Shown: piece after piece, positions 13,725 to 14,664 of the stretch | How the letters are laid out: every line of letters starts with the position of its first letter | Numbering within the stretch: position 1 is the stretch's first letter | Assembly (NCBI GenBank): GCA_964385195.1 | Contig: CAYLOC010000063.1 | Location: forward strand, 1-14,664 | Source of the DNA: CAYLOC01 sp964385195 | Lineage (GTDB): Bacteria > Actinomycetota > Actinomycetes > Propionibacteriales > Nocardioidaceae | Direction of reading: 5' to 3' | DNA: 14,664 nt | The notes under the pieces: generated by a model | Told to the model about the DNA's origin: nothing | The model's input: the letters and a program-made list of their open reading frames with translations, nothing else | The model's database searches: none | Position numbers and translations under genes: made by a program

Positions 13725-14602
13725 ACGACCGGGTCGGACCCGAGGAGCAACGGGTCGTCGACTACCTGTACGCCGAGGCGGAGCACGGTACGCCGGACGT
13801 CCCCACCTTGGTCCGTGCCGGGGTTCGTCGTGGCCGCGCGGACCAGCGACGCCGGCGGTTGTGGGGCCTCTCCGTCGCCGTGATGGCCGTGGTGGCCGTC
13901 GCGGGCGGACTCGGGTACACCTTCACCACGGGAGGGCTCCTTCGCAGTGATCGTGGTCCTGCGGATTCGGTAGTACAGCGGGTCCCGGCGACCCCGCGCG
14001 GACTGACGGCAGCGGTGATGGCGCACGTCGACGGCACAACGTGGGTCGTCGGAGGCAGCACGCTCACCAAGAAGAACAACGGCGCACAGATGCAGGGCGC
14101 GTTGATGTCGGTGATGGGATACCGGATCGGGGACGCGAAGGTCGAACTCCAGGTGATCGCCGTACCGCGAGCCCTGCCCTGGCACGACGTGGCCCGCTGC
14201 AAGGACCTGCCGGCGTCGTCGACGTGCCGCGCCACCCGGCTGGCCGACGGCAGCCGCATGGTCACCATGAATATGGAACACAGACATATAGTGCTGGTGC
14301 GGCGGCAGTCCCAGACGCTCATGGTGATGGAGTCCGTGCCCCAAGCACGAGCAGCCGCGACGACGTTGCCGATCCCGGTGCAGACACTGAAACAGATCGC
14401 GACCGACCCATTGGTCGGGGTCGAGACGTCCCCGGCGATGCTGGACCGTGGCGCGGCGATCGAAGGCTTCCGGAACGGCTGGGACGGCGTGGCCACCTCC
14501 GGATCCTCCGGCCCGGTCTCGTCGGTGGGCGGCGGCTCAGCATCGGCGCCCCCGGTCCCGTCCCAGCAGGCGCGAACCGCGCCAGCGCCGACGCATCGGT
14601 GA
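13721..14602 (+). CDS. Single-pass membrane protein, probable partner (anti-sigma or sensor) of the ECF sigma factor
   Basis: This is a 293-residue protein starting at the ATG that overlaps the sigma stop codon; GGAGGAG precedes it. Residues 1-45 are cytosolic and charged (DYLYAEAEHGTPDVPTLVRAGVRRGRADQRRRR), 47-68 form one membrane helix (LWGLSVAVMAVVAVAGGLGYTF in part), and 70-293 are outside. The N-terminus lacks the HxxxCxxC zinc motif of classic anti-sigma domains, so it may be an unusual anti-sigma or an accessory sensor. The outer part has two close cysteines (Cys160 and Cys169) that could form a disulfide, and ends in a Ser/Gly/Pro/Ala-rich tail that looks disordered. I recognise no enzyme motif. 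Function is inferred from the operon. Confidence 0.8.
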   Translation: MNDRVGPEEQRVVDYLYAEAEHGTPDVPTLVRAGVRRGRADQRRRRLWGLSVAVMAVVAVAGGLGYTFTTGGLLRSDRGPADSVVQRVPATPRGLTAAVMAHVDGTTWVVGGSTLTKKNNGAQMQGALMSVMGYRIGDAKVELQVIAVPRALPWHDVARCKDLPASSTCRATRLADGSRMVTMNMEHRHIVLVRRQSQTLMVMESVPQARAAATTLPIPVQTLKQIATDPLVGVETSPAMLDRGAAIEGFRNGWDGVATSGSSGPVSSVGGGSASAPPVPSQQARTAPAPTHR

Positions 14603-14614
14603 GCGACTCGTCGG

Positions 14615-14664
14615 CTACAGCTGGATGCCGCGGGTCAGGGCGCCGTCGGCGACGAGGTTGGTGC
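14615..14664 (-). CDS. C-terminal end of a probable short-chain dehydrogenase (5' part outside window)
   Basis: On the minus strand the right edge reads TNLVADGALTRGIQL and then TAG (14617-14615). The pattern of a Leu/Val-rich strand, then DG, then LTRG near the C-terminus is typical of short-chain dehydrogenases/reductases. Only 15 residues are visible, so family and substrate cannot be fixed. The gene converges on the membrane-protein gene with a 12-base gap and no obvious hairpin between them. Confidence 0.45.
   Translation of the reverse strand, partial: TNLVADGALTRGIQL

Overview
The window is GC-rich and looks like an actinomycete chromosome. It carries the actinobacterial Psp set (pspA, pspAA, an HtpX protease, pspAB), a DUF3043 membrane protein, a SigE-family ECF sigma factor and a LuxR-type LAL regulator. 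Start codons include GTG and TTG with good Shine-Dalgarno sequences. I cannot name the genus from sequence alone. I see no tRNA, rRNA, CRISPR array, transposase or phage gene.

Left part (1-4101). A secreted beta-propeller protein on the minus strand runs off the left edge. It diverges from a 966-residue LAL regulator on the plus strand, with 180 bases between the two starts. The regulator ends in a small hairpin facing an OmpR/PhoB-type winged-helix regulator.

Centre (4099-9448). The winged-helix regulator (minus) and a 1474-residue secreted S53 (sedolisin) protease (plus) are divergent across a 300-base gap. The gap holds a tandem array of 11-bp direct repeats, the geometry bound by PhoB/OmpR proteins, about 20 bases upstream of a plausible protease promoter. 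The protease carries four carboxypeptidase-regulatory-like domains, a jelly-roll domain and a six-repeat Kelch propeller that seems inserted into a beta-sandwich. A strong hairpin follows it and probably insulates both converging units.

Psp region (9467-13097). Reading on the minus strand the order is pspA, pspAA, htpX, pspAB, an envelope-stress module. A perfect 26-bp inverted repeat fills most of the htpX-pspAB gap and overlaps the htpX stop codon. A candidate sigma-E-type promoter lies before htpX. The DUF3043 gene diverges from pspA.

Right part (13098-14664). A SigE-family ECF sigma factor overlaps by 4 bp a single-pass membrane protein that is probably its anti-sigma or sensor partner. 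The sigma gene is preceded by a possible autoregulated ECF promoter. The last 50 bases hold the C-terminal end of a probable short-chain dehydrogenase on the minus strand.

Nothing here is clearly a new defence or mobile system. The best leads for something undescribed are the regulator/11-bp-repeat/S53 protease unit, the architecture of that protease, and the long palindrome inside the Psp operon.
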